Shown: positions 31,755 through 39,647 of the stretch, one piece after another
Layout of the letters: every line of letters starts with the position of its first letter
How positions within the stretch are numbered: the stretch's first letter is position 1
Origin: Nocardiopsis potens DSM 45234
Lineage (GTDB): Bacteria; Actinomycetota; Actinomycetes; Streptosporangiales; Streptosporangiaceae
Direction: 5' to 3'
Assembly: GCF_000341105.1 (NCBI RefSeq)
Contig: NZ_ANBB01000066.1
Location: 1-40,890, forward strand
DNA length: 40,890 nt
Position numbers and translations under genes: made by a program
Notes under the pieces: model-generated
Databases searched by the model: none
What the model was told of the DNA's origin: nothing
What the model saw: only the letters and a program-made list of their open reading frames with translations

Positions 31755-32378
31755 TCACAACCGGAGCAGGAACGGCACCCAGGGCTCGCCGTCGATGTCG
31801 TACTGCACCGGCTGGGGCTCCCAGCCCAGGCGGCGGTAGAAGCGCTGGGCGGCCTCGTTGCCGCGGCCGGTGTAGAGGTGCAGCCACTCCACCCCGTGCA
31901 CCCGGGCGATGCCGGTGAACCCGGTCACCAGCGCCGCCCCCACGCCGCCGCGCCGCACCGCGGCGTCGACGGCGATGTGGCTCAGGGCCCCGCTCCGGCC
32001 CTGCTCCGCCCGGGCGGCCGCGGCGCCGGTGCGGCGCATCCCCCTGAGGTAGCGCCGGGCGCGGGTGCGCATGAACCGGACGGTCAGCCCGGGGCGGACG
32101 AGCAGCGAGGTGACGCCGGCCCGGGCCAGGTCCCAGCGGCTGAAGTGCATGACGTGGCGGCGGTGCACCGCCTCGTCGGTGGAGCCCACCAGGAAGCCCG
32201 CCGGCCGGCCGTCCACCTCCGCGACCAGCGCCACCGCGGCGGGGCTGGTGAGGAAGGTGCGGTAGTAGCGGGCGAGGAAGCGGTCCCCCAGCTCCACGAA
32301 GAACCCGCTGGGGAGGTTGGCCCGGTGCAGCCGGACGGCGGTGGGGACGTCGTCGAGTTCCATGACGCGCAGCGACAC
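31755..32378 (-). CDS. GNAT family N-acetyltransferase
   Basis: A 207-residue acetyltransferase with the GNAT acetyl-CoA motif A visible as GALSHIAVDAAVRRGGVGAALVTGF (the R-x-x-G-x-G/A pyrophosphate loop), and the closing region with Arg-rich RGNEAAQRFYRRLGW. The N-terminal region reads VSLRVMELDDVPTAVRLHRANLPSGFFVELGDRFLARYYRTFLTSP. I chose the GTG at 32378 (GGAG upstream); an ATG at 32411 adds 11 residues (PSASPTETPA) but has no ribosome site and would place the start only 9 bases from an operator box. It is divergent from the ATP-grasp gene, with two BlaI-type boxes between them. Substrate unknown. Confidence 0.88.
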   Translation of the reverse strand: MSLRVMELDDVPTAVRLHRANLPSGFFVELGDRFLARYYRTFLTSPAAVALVAEVDGRPAGFLVGSTDEAVHRRHVMHFSRWDLARAGVTSLLVRPGLTVRFMRTRARRYLRGMRRTGAAAARAEQGRSGALSHIAVDAAVRRGGVGAALVTGFTGIARVHGVEWLHLYTGRGNEAAQRFYRRLGWEPQPVQYDIDGEPWVPFLLRL

Positions 32379-32420
32379 CGCAGGTGTCTCCGTAGGCGAT
32401 GCGGAAGGCATGCCGCCAAG

Positions 32421-32438
32421 CTACTACAAGTGTAATAA
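32421..32438. promoter_or_regulatory. BlaI-type operator box 1
   Basis: CTACTAC-AAGT-GTAATAA, a dyad with the TAC-N4-GTA core of BlaI/MecI operators, in an AT-rich stretch upstream of the GNAT gene. Confidence 0.55.
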
Positions 32439-32498
32439 TAAGTCCGCCGCCGTTTTCGGCGGCCGGCGGCGATCGCACCCGCCACCTGCGACAAGACT

Positions 32499-32516
32499 CT
32501 ATTACCAATGTAGTAG
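32499..32516. promoter_or_regulatory. BlaI-type operator box 2
   Basis: CTATTAC-CAAT-GTAGTAG, the best copy of the dyad (six of seven half-site positions complementary). It lies 50 bases upstream of the ATP-grasp start and is symmetric in arrangement with box 1. The staphylococcal BlaI/MecI box also has TAC-N4-GTA spacing. Confidence 0.6.
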
Positions 32517-32565
32517 AAAGGGAGGGTGCGCCGCTTCGCCGCGCATCGACGAGGAGGACGGTCCC

Positions 32566-33561
32566 ATGCCGGAAGAACCCACGAGCATCCTGGTGACGGC
32601 CGCCGGCGCGGAAGGCACCGCCGGCAAGATCACCCGGCTGCGCGACCGCGGCTACCGGGTCGTCGCCGCCGACTCCGACCCGGACGCCCCCGGCCTCTAC
32701 CTGGCCGACTCCGCGCACGTGGTCCCGCCCGGCGGCGACCCCGCCTTCGTCCCCGAGCTCCGGCGCATCTGCGCCCGGGAGGGGGTCAGGGCGGTGGTGC
32801 CGCTGGTCGACGAAGAGCTCCTCGCCGTGTGGGGGCTGGCCGCGTCCGGGATCGAGGTGCTGCTGCCCAGGCCCCAGCTGGTCGCGGTCTGCCTGGACAA
32901 GCTGCTGCTGATGGAGACGCTGGACGCGGTCGGGGTGCCCGTGCCCCGCACCCGCCTGGGCGTGTACGGCGCCGACGGCCTCGGCTACCCGCTGATCGTC
33001 AAGCCGCGCACCGGGCGCGGCGGCCGCGGCGTCTCCGTCGCCCGCGACAAGGCGGAGCTCGACGAGATCCTCGCCCACTGGGCCGGCGACCTCGGCCGGG
33101 TGCTCCTCCAGGAGCTCGTCGAGGGCCCGGAGTACTCCGCCTCCGTCGTGGTCTGGCGGGACGGCCGGGTCCAGGCCGTCGTGCCCAAGGAGGTCGTGCT
33201 GAAGGACGGCTCCTCGCGGTACGCCGTCAGCCGCCGCGACACCGCCGTCATCGAGGTGTGCACGCAGGCGGCCGAGGCGCTCGACGCGGACGGCCCGATC
33301 AACGTCCAGCTCTGCGTCGACCGGTCCGGGGTCCCCCGCGTCTTCGAGATCAACCCGCGCTTCTCCGGCAGCTCCACGCTCACCGCCGCGTCCGGCCTGG
33401 ACGAGATCGCCGGGCTGCTCGGGCAGGCGCTCGGCGAGGCGGAACCGCGCTTCGGCGACGGGTGGCGGGAAGGCGTGGCCATGGTCCGGCACGCCACCGA
33501 GACCTTCGTCCCCGAGCACGCCCTCATGACCCGCCGCCACCTGCTCGAACGGAGCCGGTGA
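32566..33561 (+). CDS. ATP-grasp domain ligase
   Basis: A 331-residue ATP-grasp enzyme. The N-terminal pre-ATP domain begins ILVTAAGAEGTAGKITRLRDRGYRVVAADSDPDAPGLY. The ATP-binding part has DKLLLMETLDAVGVPVPRT, the VKPRTGRGGRGVSVARDKAEL glycine-rich loop and LLQELVEGPEYSASVVV. The C-terminal metal/phosphate block is GPINVQLCVDRSGVPRVFEINPRFSGSSTLTAASG. These match the CarB/ATP-grasp peptide- or carboxylate-amine ligase type; the substrate is unknown. The ATG has GAGGAGGAC upstream. It has a BlaI-type box in its promoter region and is 3 bases from the next gene, so it heads an operon with the M15-like lipoprotein. Confidence 0.9.
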   Translation: MPEEPTSILVTAAGAEGTAGKITRLRDRGYRVVAADSDPDAPGLYLADSAHVVPPGGDPAFVPELRRICAREGVRAVVPLVDEELLAVWGLAASGIEVLLPRPQLVAVCLDKLLLMETLDAVGVPVPRTRLGVYGADGLGYPLIVKPRTGRGGRGVSVARDKAELDEILAHWAGDLGRVLLQELVEGPEYSASVVVWRDGRVQAVVPKEVVLKDGSSRYAVSRRDTAVIEVCTQAAEALDADGPINVQLCVDRSGVPRVFEINPRFSGSSTLTAASGLDEIAGLLGQALGEAEPRFGDGWREGVAMVRHATETFVPEHALMTRRHLLERSR

Positions 33562-33564
33562 CCG

Positions 33565-34587
33565 ATGCGGGGGAACGGACCGGGGGAACGGCCGCCGCGC
33601 GGCGGGGGCGGTCGGGCGCTGCGCCGCGCCCTGGCCGCGCTCGCCGCGGTCCCGCTGGCGGCCGGGTGCGGCGCCGGGGCCGCCGAGGAGCCGTCCGGCG
33701 CGCAGGCCCCGGAGCCGCCGGAGACCACGGCGTACCGGGTCGCCGAGGGCGAGCCCGCCGCCGAGGCGAAGCGCGCCGCCGTCGGCTTCCTGGAGGCGGT
33801 GCTCAACTACGAGCGGGGCGGGGGCGATCCCGAGTCCGCCCGGGAGCGCCTGCGCGCGGCGGGCCGGGACGGCGCCGCCGTCCCGGACGGCTTCGACCTG
33901 CTCGTCGAGGACGCGGCCGGCTCGGCCCAGGTGGTCTACCCCTCGCTGGGCGGGCTGACCGGGGACCGGGCGTCGGTGATGACCGTGGTGGAGACGTCCC
34001 TGCTGCGCGGGGAGGAGCTCACCTCCGCCGTCCGCACCGTCGACGTGCGGCTGAGCCGGAGCGGCGACGGCGCGTGGGACGTCACCGGGATCGCCTCGAC
34101 CGGCGGCGCGCCCCCCGGGGACGGGGCGGACGGCTCCCCTCCGCCGGCCGCCTCCCCCGGGGGCGCCGCCGGAGAGGTCCTCGCCTCCGAGCGGATCACC
34201 CTCCCGGACAGCTCCCGCTGGGACGTCATGGCCGGGCGGACCGACGAGCGGCTGCTCCGGATGATGCTCGACCTCTCCGCGGAGCACCCCATCTCGGTCG
34301 CGGTCCTGACCAGCGGCCACCCGGTGAACGTCTTCGGCAGCGATTCGGTGAGCAACCACACCCGGGGGCGCGCCGTCGACATCTGGGCCGTCGGCGGCAC
34401 CTCAGTCTCCGACCTGCGCCTCCGCGAGGAGGAGGGGCCCGGCGGACCGGTGCGCGCGCTGATGGAGCTCGCGCTGGAGAACGGCGCCACCGAGGTGGGC
34501 GGCCCCTGGGCGCTGAGCACCCCGGCCGGGGCGTCCTTCACCGACACGGTCCACCAGGACCACCTGCACATCGCCTTCAAACGGTGA
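33565..34587 (+). CDS. M15-like D-Ala-D-Ala carboxypeptidase lipoprotein
   Basis: A 340-residue lipoprotein. The signal peptide ends in a lipobox (AAVPLAAGCG, Cys at about residue 34). The middle has no known motif. The C-terminal ~130 residues show the peptidase M15 zinc pattern: His265 and Asp272 in SNHTRGRAVDIW, and His335 in HQDHLHIAF, spaced His-x6-Asp ... His-x-His. Such enzymes (VanX/VanY/DacB-like, including M15_3/M15_4 members) cut D-Ala-containing peptides in wall precursors. Activity is inferred from the metal ligands only. It starts 3 bases after the ATP-grasp stop and must be translated with it. A 16-bp tandem repeat begins in its last codons. Confidence 0.72.
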   Translation: MRGNGPGERPPRGGGGRALRRALAALAAVPLAAGCGAGAAEEPSGAQAPEPPETTAYRVAEGEPAAEAKRAAVGFLEAVLNYERGGGDPESARERLRAAGRDGAAVPDGFDLLVEDAAGSAQVVYPSLGGLTGDRASVMTVVETSLLRGEELTSAVRTVDVRLSRSGDGAWDVTGIASTGGAPPGDGADGSPPPAASPGGAAGEVLASERITLPDSSRWDVMAGRTDERLLRMMLDLSAEHPISVAVLTSGHPVNVFGSDSVSNHTRGRAVDIWAVGGTSVSDLRLREEEGPGGPVRALMELALENGATEVGGPWALSTPAGASFTDTVHQDHLHIAFKR

Positions 34588-34626
34588 GCGGGGCAAACGG
34601 TGAGCGGGGCAAACGGTGAGCGGAGC
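34579..34626. repeat. Three tandem 16-bp repeats
   Basis: AAACGGTGAGCGGGGC is repeated three times (34579-34594, 34595-34610, 34611-34626; the last has one change). The first copy includes the stop codon of the M15-like gene. It occupies the gap before the BlaI gene and looks like a slippage product. Confidence 0.85.
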
Positions 34627-34753
34627 AGGGGATGAGCGGGAAGCAGAGCGGGCGGAGCGGGCGTTCCACCGGGAACAGGGCGGCCGGGGATGGGCGACAA
34701 TGGCGGTGGCGCGGTGCAGCGCAGAGGGCGACCTGGGGATTCTTGAGGATTCG

Positions 34754-35125
34754 ATGTCACGGAGACGGCTCGGACAGCTGGAGGCCGAGGTACTGGCGGT
34801 GCTGGCGGGGACCGACGGGTTCCTGTCCACCGGCGAGCTGCGCGAGAGGCTGGACGGCGACCCCGCCTACACCACGGTCAACACCGTCCTGTTCCGCCTG
34901 CTCGACAAGGGAATGGTCGAGCGGTCCCAGCGCGGCCGCGCCTTCGTCTACCGCCTCGTCGTCGACGAGTCCGGCCTCGCCGCGGAGCGCATGTTCGGCC
35001 ACCTGCGCCTGGCCAGCGACCCCTCGGACGTGCTGAACCAGTTCGTGCACGGCCTCAGCGCGGAGGAGGCCGCCGCCCTGCGCTCGGTCCTCAACGACCA
35101 CGGAGAGCGGGCGGAAGAGCCATGA
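34754..35125 (+). CDS. BlaI/MecI/CopY family repressor
   Basis: A 123-residue repressor. The winged helix reads LGQLEAEVLAVLAGTDGFLSTGELRERLDGDPAYTTVNTVLFRLLDKGMVERSQRGRAFVYR, the family pattern with the TTVNTVLFRL recognition helix. The C-terminal dimerisation part ends HGLSAEEAAALRSVL. These proteins repress beta-lactam resistance, copper or envelope genes and are released when a partner M56 protease cleaves them. The ATG at 34754 follows GAGGATTCG; an upstream in-frame ATG at 34616 begins a low-complexity extension. The stop overlaps the M56 start by four bases (ATGA). Candidate operators are the boxes at 32421, 32499 and 36053. Confidence 0.95.
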   Translation: MSRRRLGQLEAEVLAVLAGTDGFLSTGELRERLDGDPAYTTVNTVLFRLLDKGMVERSQRGRAFVYRLVVDESGLAAERMFGHLRLASDPSDVLNQFVHGLSAEEAAALRSVLNDHGERAEEP

Positions 35126-36000
35126 CCTGGTTCTCCTTCCTCCCGGCCGCCGTGCTGACGGTGCTGGCGCTGGCCCTGGGCCGCCGCCCGCTCCCGCTCC
35201 ATCCCGCCTGGTCGGCCCGGCTGCTGGCGGTCGTGTCCGCCGCGGCCGCGCTGACCGTGCTGAGCACCGGCGCCCTGGTGGCCTCCGCCTTCATCGCGGG
35301 CCTCCTCCCCGCCGAGGCGGTCGCGGGCACGGAGAAGGGCCGGCTGCTGCTGGACCACGGCCCCGTGCCGGCGCACATCGGGGCGGCCGCCCTGGTGCTG
35401 CTCGCCGTGGCGCTGGCGTCCACCGGGCGCCTCGCCGGGCGCTGGTGGCGCGGTGCCCGCGAGGTCCGGCGGCACGGCACCGGCGTCACCGACCACGAGC
35501 ACCCCGTGGCCATGGCCGTCCCGGGGCGCCGCGGCGGCGTCCTCGTCTCCCGGGGGCTGCTGCGCACCCTCACCCGGGAGCAGCTGCGGGTCGTCTTCCG
35601 GCACGAGCAGGCCCACCTGCGGCACCGGCACCACCTCTACGCCGCCGTCGGCGCACTGGCCGCGGCCGTCTTCCCGCCCCTGGCCCCGGCCCGGCGGTCG
35701 CTCCGGTTCGCGCTGGAGCGCTGGGCCGACGAGGAGGCGGCGGCGAAGACCGGGGACCGCGTGCTGGTCGCCCGGACCATCGCCCGGGTCGCCCTGGCCG
35801 CGCCGGGGCCCAACCCGACCTGGCACCCGGCGCTGGCCGACTTCCAGGTCGTGCGGCGGGTGGAGGCCCTGCTCGGGGACGCCCCCTCGGCGAACCCGGT
35901 CGCGGGCCCCGCGCTGCTCGGCGGCACCGGGGTGGCCTCCGGCGGTGTGGCCTCCACCTGCATCCAGCTGCACCACATCTCATTCCTGCTGCTCCTGTGA
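35122..36000 (+). CDS. M56 family metallopeptidase (BlaR-like protease)
   Basis: A 292-residue membrane protease with four or five hydrophobic segments. The zinc motif His161-Glu162-x-x-His165 is in VVFRHEQAHLRHRHH, after VLVSRGLLRTLTREQ. ERWADEEAAAKTGDR provides the third ligand Glu downstream. There is no extracellular penicillin-binding domain after the last helix, in contrast to BlaR1/MecR1, so it is a short M56 type. It should cleave the coupled BlaI-family repressor on receiving a membrane signal. It overlaps that gene by four bases. The C-terminal end is a short hydrophobic tail (LHHISFLLLL). Confidence 0.92.
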   Translation: MTWFSFLPAAVLTVLALALGRRPLPLHPAWSARLLAVVSAAAALTVLSTGALVASAFIAGLLPAEAVAGTEKGRLLLDHGPVPAHIGAAALVLLAVALASTGRLAGRWWRGAREVRRHGTGVTDHEHPVAMAVPGRRGGVLVSRGLLRTLTREQLRVVFRHEQAHLRHRHHLYAAVGALAAAVFPPLAPARRSLRFALERWADEEAAAKTGDRVLVARTIARVALAAPGPNPTWHPALADFQVVRRVEALLGDAPSANPVAGPALLGGTGVASGGVASTCIQLHHISFLLLL

Positions 36001-36052
36001 CCTGTTCCACGGCGGAACCGGGGGCGGGATCCCCGCGGATGAGGCAGGCTGG

Positions 36053-36070
36053 GAACGACACCTGTAGTAG
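36053..36070 (+). promoter_or_regulatory. BlaI-type operator box 3 (one strong half-site)
   Basis: GAACGAC-ACCT-GTAGTAG has a perfect right half (identical to box 2, GTAGTAG) and a degenerate left half. It is 41 bases upstream of the His-rich protein gene at 36111. Confidence 0.4.
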
Positions 36071-36110
36071 GGCGGGCGGAGCCCCGCGGCGCAGAGGAAG
36101 GCGGGGAGCG

Positions 36111-36536
36111 ATGCCGGCGACCGGGACGGGCCCGCGGGCGCCCCGGCGCGCCGCCGGGCGGTCCGCGGCCGTGCTCGCGGCCGTGCTGCTCGCGATCTTC
36201 GCACTCACCGCCCACCACGGCATGGTGCACTGGGCCGCGTCGGCGGCGCCCGCCGGAACCGCCGCGGCGGCCGAGGCCCCCGGCTCCGGACACGGCGAGA
36301 CCCACCCCGGCTCCGACCGGTCCGACTCCGGCCACTCCCCCTCCGACCAGGCCGATTGCGGGCAGGCGGCGGGGAAGTGCCAGAGCGCCAAGGTCGCGGT
36401 CGACGTCGCGCTGCCGCCCCGGCCCCGGCTGGTCCTGCCGTACGCGGCGCCCGCCCCGCCCACCGCCTCCCGCACCGCGCGCACCGCCGCGCCTTCACCG
36501 CCCGACCTGGCGGAACTGTCGATCCTGCGGATCTAA
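36111..36536 (+). CDS. DUF6153-like small membrane protein
   Basis: A 141-residue protein with a basic N-terminus, one membrane helix (residues about 15-40, AVLAAVLLAIFALTAHHGMVHWA) and a soluble region rich in His, Gly, Ser and Pro (GSGHGETHPGSDRSDSGHSPSDQADCGQ) with two Cys, ending LSILRI. The shape and position beside a multicopper oxidase fit the actinobacterial DUF6153 family, linked to copper by context; I recognise it only tentatively. The start has GGGGAGCG just upstream. The next gene is 67 bases on. Confidence 0.65.
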   Translation: MPATGTGPRAPRRAAGRSAAVLAAVLLAIFALTAHHGMVHWAASAAPAGTAAAAEAPGSGHGETHPGSDRSDSGHSPSDQADCGQAAGKCQSAKVAVDVALPPRPRLVLPYAAPAPPTASRTARTAAPSPPDLAELSILRI

Positions 36537-36603
36537 TACCCGGCGCTCGAACACCGCCGAATCCGATCCGCAACCCCCTTTCCAAGCGAAGGACAGTTCA
36601 GCC

Positions 36604-38118
36604 ATGCCCGAAATCAACCGCCGCTCGTTCATCGGCGGAGGGATCGCCCTCTCCGGTCTCGGCCTGCTCGCCGCCTGCGGGAAGAGCGGCGCCTCCTCCG
36701 GCGCCCTGGTCAAGCCCACGGACGCCATCGTCGACGCGGTCGAGAAGGAGCGCGCCGGCACCGGCAAGGTCCGGAAGTTCACCCTGCGCGCCGCCGAGAC
36801 CGAGTTCGACCTCGGCGGCCGCACGGTGCGGACCTGGGGATACGGGGACGAGCTCCCCGGAAAGGAGCTGCGCCTCACCGCCGGCGACACCATCGAGGCC
36901 ACCCTGGAGAACCGGCTCCCGGAGGAGAGTTCCGTGCACTGGCACGGCCTGGCCATGCGCAACGACATGGACGGGGTCCCGCACGTCACCCAGGACCCGG
37001 TGAAGGCCGGCAAGGACTTCACCTACCGGTTCATCGTGGACACGCCGGGCACGCACTGGTTCCACCCGCACACCGGCACCCAGATCGACCGGGGCCTGTA
37101 CGCGCCGATCATCGTGGACGACCCGCGCGAGCCGCTCTCCTACGACGAGGAGTGGACGGTGATGCTCGACGACTGGCTGGACGGGGTCGACGGCACCCCC
37201 GACGACGTGCTCGAGGAGGTGCGCGGCGGGATGGACCACGGCGCGCACGGCATGGGGGACGGCGGCGGCCCGATGCGGATGGGGTCCATGCTCATGGGGG
37301 CCACCAGCGACCTGCTGGGCGGCGACGCCGGCGACGTCTTCTACCCGATGCACCTGATCAACGGGCGCCCGGGGAACGACCCGCGGACGTTCAAGGCCGA
37401 GCCCGGCGCGCGGGTGCGGATCCGCCTGGTCAACGCCGGGGGCGACACCGCCTACCGCGTCGCGCTGGGCGGGCACCGGATGACGGTCACGCACACCGAC
37501 GGCCACCCGGTCGAGCACCGGGAGGTCGACGCGGTGCTGCTCGGCATGGGCGAACGCTACGACGTGCTGGTGACCCTGGACGACGGCGTCTTCCCGCTGG
37601 TCGCGCTGGCCGAGGGCAAGGACGAGACGGCGCTGGCGGTGGTGCGCACCGGCTCGGGGAGGGCCCCGGGCGAGAAGGTCCGCCCGGACGAGCTCGACGG
37701 CGAGGTCGTGCACTCCACCGAGCTGACCGCGGACCCCTCGGTGCGCCTGGAGAAGCGGAAGCCGGAGGTGCGGCACGAGGTGGAGCTGACCGGGAGCATG
37801 GCCGCCTACGACTGGGCGATCAACGGCCGCCGGTTCGACCACGGCAAGCCGACCGAGGGCGCGTTCAAGGTGGAGCAGGGCCAGCGGGTCCGGGTGGTCT
37901 TCACCAACTCCACCGAGATGTGGCACCCGATGCACCTGCACGGCCACACGTTCCAGGTCGGGTCCAAGGGGCCGCGCAAGGACACGCTGATCGTGCTGCC
38001 CGGCGAGACCGTGGAGGTGGACTTCGACGCCGACAACCCGGGCCGGTGGCTCGTGCACTGCCACAACATCTACCACGGTGAGGTCGGGATGATGGGCCTG
38101 GTCGCCTACACCTCCTGA
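36604..38118 (+). CDS. Multicopper oxidase (Tat-exported lipoprotein)
   Basis: A 504-residue copper oxidase. It begins with a Tat motif (NRRSFIGGG) and a lipobox (LLAACG), so it is exported folded and tethered. The four copper motifs are present: His112-x-His114 (HWHGLAM), HWFHPH (residues 151-156), WHPMHLHGH (440-448) and HCHNIYHGEVGM (485-496). Ligands for the type 1 copper are His444, Cys486, His491 and Met496. The internal Met/His-rich GMDHGAHGMGDGGGPMRMGSM loop (around residues 210-230) is typical of copper-tolerance enzymes such as CueO. It should oxidise Cu(I) or organic substrates at the cell surface. AAGGA lies upstream of the ATG. It is the likely end of the small protein operon. 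Confidence 0.95.
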   Translation: MPEINRRSFIGGGIALSGLGLLAACGKSGASSGALVKPTDAIVDAVEKERAGTGKVRKFTLRAAETEFDLGGRTVRTWGYGDELPGKELRLTAGDTIEATLENRLPEESSVHWHGLAMRNDMDGVPHVTQDPVKAGKDFTYRFIVDTPGTHWFHPHTGTQIDRGLYAPIIVDDPREPLSYDEEWTVMLDDWLDGVDGTPDDVLEEVRGGMDHGAHGMGDGGGPMRMGSMLMGATSDLLGGDAGDVFYPMHLINGRPGNDPRTFKAEPGARVRIRLVNAGGDTAYRVALGGHRMTVTHTDGHPVEHREVDAVLLGMGERYDVLVTLDDGVFPLVALAEGKDETALAVVRTGSGRAPGEKVRPDELDGEVVHSTELTADPSVRLEKRKPEVRHEVELTGSMAAYDWAINGRRFDHGKPTEGAFKVEQGQRVRVVFTNSTEMWHPMHLHGHTFQVGSKGPRKDTLIVLPGETVEVDFDADNPGRWLVHCHNIYHGEVGMMGLVAYTS

Positions 38119-38207
38119 CCCGCCCGGGCGGGGCGGCCGGCGCCGACCGCCCCGCCCGGCGCCACCCCTCCCACCTGCGCGACCTCCCTTCCCCCCTTTG
38201 CCAGACT

Positions 38208-38222
38208 TATCGATTCTCGATA
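38208..38222. promoter_or_regulatory. Dyad upstream of small HTH gene
   Basis: TATCGA-TTC-TCGATA is a perfect 15-bp dyad, AT-rich in GC-rich surroundings, 97 bases upstream of the helix-turn-helix gene at 38319. It may be an operator for that protein. Confidence 0.5.
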
Positions 38223-38318
38223 GATTCACACCGTGATCCGGCGGACGCCGCCCGCCCGGGCCGCCGCACGCGGCGCCGGGGCCGCGCGGATGCAGACCGA
38301 GCCGGAGGAGGCGATCCG

Positions 38319-38549
38319 ATGCCGATCACCGTCGACATCGACGTGATGCTGGCCAAGCGGAAGATGTCGGTCGGCGAACTCGCCGACCGCGTCGGGATCA
38401 CCCCCGCCAACCTGGCGGTGCTCAAGAACGGCCGCGCCAAGGCGGTGCGCTTCACCACCCTGGCCGCCCTCTGCCGGGCACTGGACTGCCAACCGGGCGA
38501 CCTGCTCCGCTGGGAGCCCGACGCCCCCGCCGGCGCACCGCCGCCCTGA
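38319..38549 (+). CDS. Small XRE/Cro-type helix-turn-helix protein
   Basis: A 76-residue DNA-binding protein: ITVDIDVMLAKRKMSVGELADRVGITPANLAVLKNGRAKAVRFTTLAALCRALDCQPGDLLRWEP. This is the YozG-type regulator that usually sits next to a DUF2975 membrane protein, but no such partner is present here. GGAGGAG lies 9 bases upstream of the ATG. The tail is Pro/Ala-rich. It is an orphan regulator, perhaps autoregulated through the dyad at 38208. Confidence 0.88.
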   Translation: MPITVDIDVMLAKRKMSVGELADRVGITPANLAVLKNGRAKAVRFTTLAALCRALDCQPGDLLRWEPDAPAGAPPP

Positions 38550-38672
38550 GCCCTCCGGCCGCCGCACCGGACCCCGGAGACGCGGAGCGGAGGCGCGGCC
38601 CACCCGCTCCGCCGGGCGGGGCCGCACCCCCGCCGCCTCACCGCTGCCCGCACCCCGGAGGGCGGAGGCGGG

Positions 38673-38999
38673 TCACAGGTGGGGTTCGACCAGCTCGACC
38701 ACGTTGCCCTTGCCGGCGGGGCCTATCCGGGTGGCGACGATGTTCCCCTGCTTGAACACGTACAGGGTGGGGATCGCGGTCACGTCGTACTTGGGAGGGG
38801 TCCGGGGGCTCCGGTCGATGTCGAGCCGCGCCACCACCAGGCGATCCTGGTACTCCTTGGCGACGTCGTCCAGAACCGGATCCAGCGCCCGGCACACACC
38901 GCTCCACTCGGCGCGGAAGACCGCCAGGACCGGCCCCGGGGCTTCGACGACCTCCTCGGCAAAGGTGTCATCGGTGACGTCGACGACCGTTCCGCTCAT
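38673..38999 (-). CDS. Thioredoxin-like protein with SGVC active site
   Basis: A 108-residue single thioredoxin domain. The normal CGPC is replaced: Trp32-Ser33-Gly34-Val35-Cys36, so only one Cys remains. The cis-Pro loop (DVTAIPTLYVFKQG) and the following strand are intact, and the C-terminal helix ends NVVELVEPHL. It is probably a monothiol protein with a binding, glutathionylation or peroxidase-like role, not a normal disulfide reductase. The start ATG has GGAGGAGAG upstream. It is alone and convergent with the helix-turn-helix gene, 124 bases apart. Confidence 0.88.
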   Translation of the reverse strand: MSGTVVDVTDDTFAEEVVEAPGPVLAVFRAEWSGVCRALDPVLDDVAKEYQDRLVVARLDIDRSPRTPPKYDVTAIPTLYVFKQGNIVATRIGPAGKGNVVELVEPHL

Positions 39000-39419
39000 A
39001 CGGACCTCTCCTCCTCATCGGCATCGGCTCTGCGGAGACCACCGTTCCCACCGGGCGTTCCCACGCCGATGAACCGGCCGACCATTCTGCGCCGAGCACG
39101 AATCAGCGATGATTCGAGATGATTTGCCCACATTCTCGAGTCGGCAATCCCGGGGATTCGGCCGAACCAAAGCCGCCTTTTCCGGAGAATCCCACGCATA
39201 CCGCGGCCGCCGCCCCGGACTCCGGCCCCGAAGCCGGATCCGCGCATGCCGCAGCCGCCGACAAAACGGCCTGACCTGTGGAGAACCCCCTGCACGGCCC
39301 GGAACCACCGCCCGAACCGCCGGACGGCGACCGGATCCCATCACGTTCGGAACAAACGGGCCCGGACTCCGCTCCCACTCCACTCCGAGGGGAATTCGCC
39401 GCCCGTTCCCGGGAATTCC

Positions 39420-39647
39420 ATGGAAGACGCCTCCAGAACCGCTCCGAGCGGCCGGAAACGCCCCGAAGGCCCGCTGTTCCGCAACCGGGATCACACCGAC
39501 TGGTGGTTCGGCGACACATTCGCCGATTTCGGCGCCGCGCTGTCCCTCATCGCCCATCCACTGCTGGTGGTCGCGGTCACCGGCTCGGTGGCGGGAGCCG
39601 GTATCGGCGGCCTCCTGTTCGGCATCGCGCGCTGGCGGGCGCGGTGA
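39420..39647 (+). CDS. Small hypothetical membrane protein
   Basis: A 75-residue protein with a Glu/Arg-rich N-terminus (DASRTAPSGRKRPEGPLFRNRDHTDWWFGDTFADFGAALSL) and one hydrophobic helix (PLLVVAVTGSVAGAGIGGLLFG), then a basic end. Third codon positions are almost all G or C, as in real genes here, but no clear ribosome site precedes the ATG. A longer in-frame start at 39246 is possible. No family recognised. The 420-bp gap before it (39,000-39,419) holds no other gene that I can support. Confidence 0.5.
   Translation: MEDASRTAPSGRKRPEGPLFRNRDHTDWWFGDTFADFGAALSLIAHPLLVVAVTGSVAGAGIGGLLFGIARWRAR

Noticed and set aside
34579-34626. CRISPR-like repeat
   Set aside because: Units are directly adjacent without spacers and only 16 bp long; no cas genes are present in the window.
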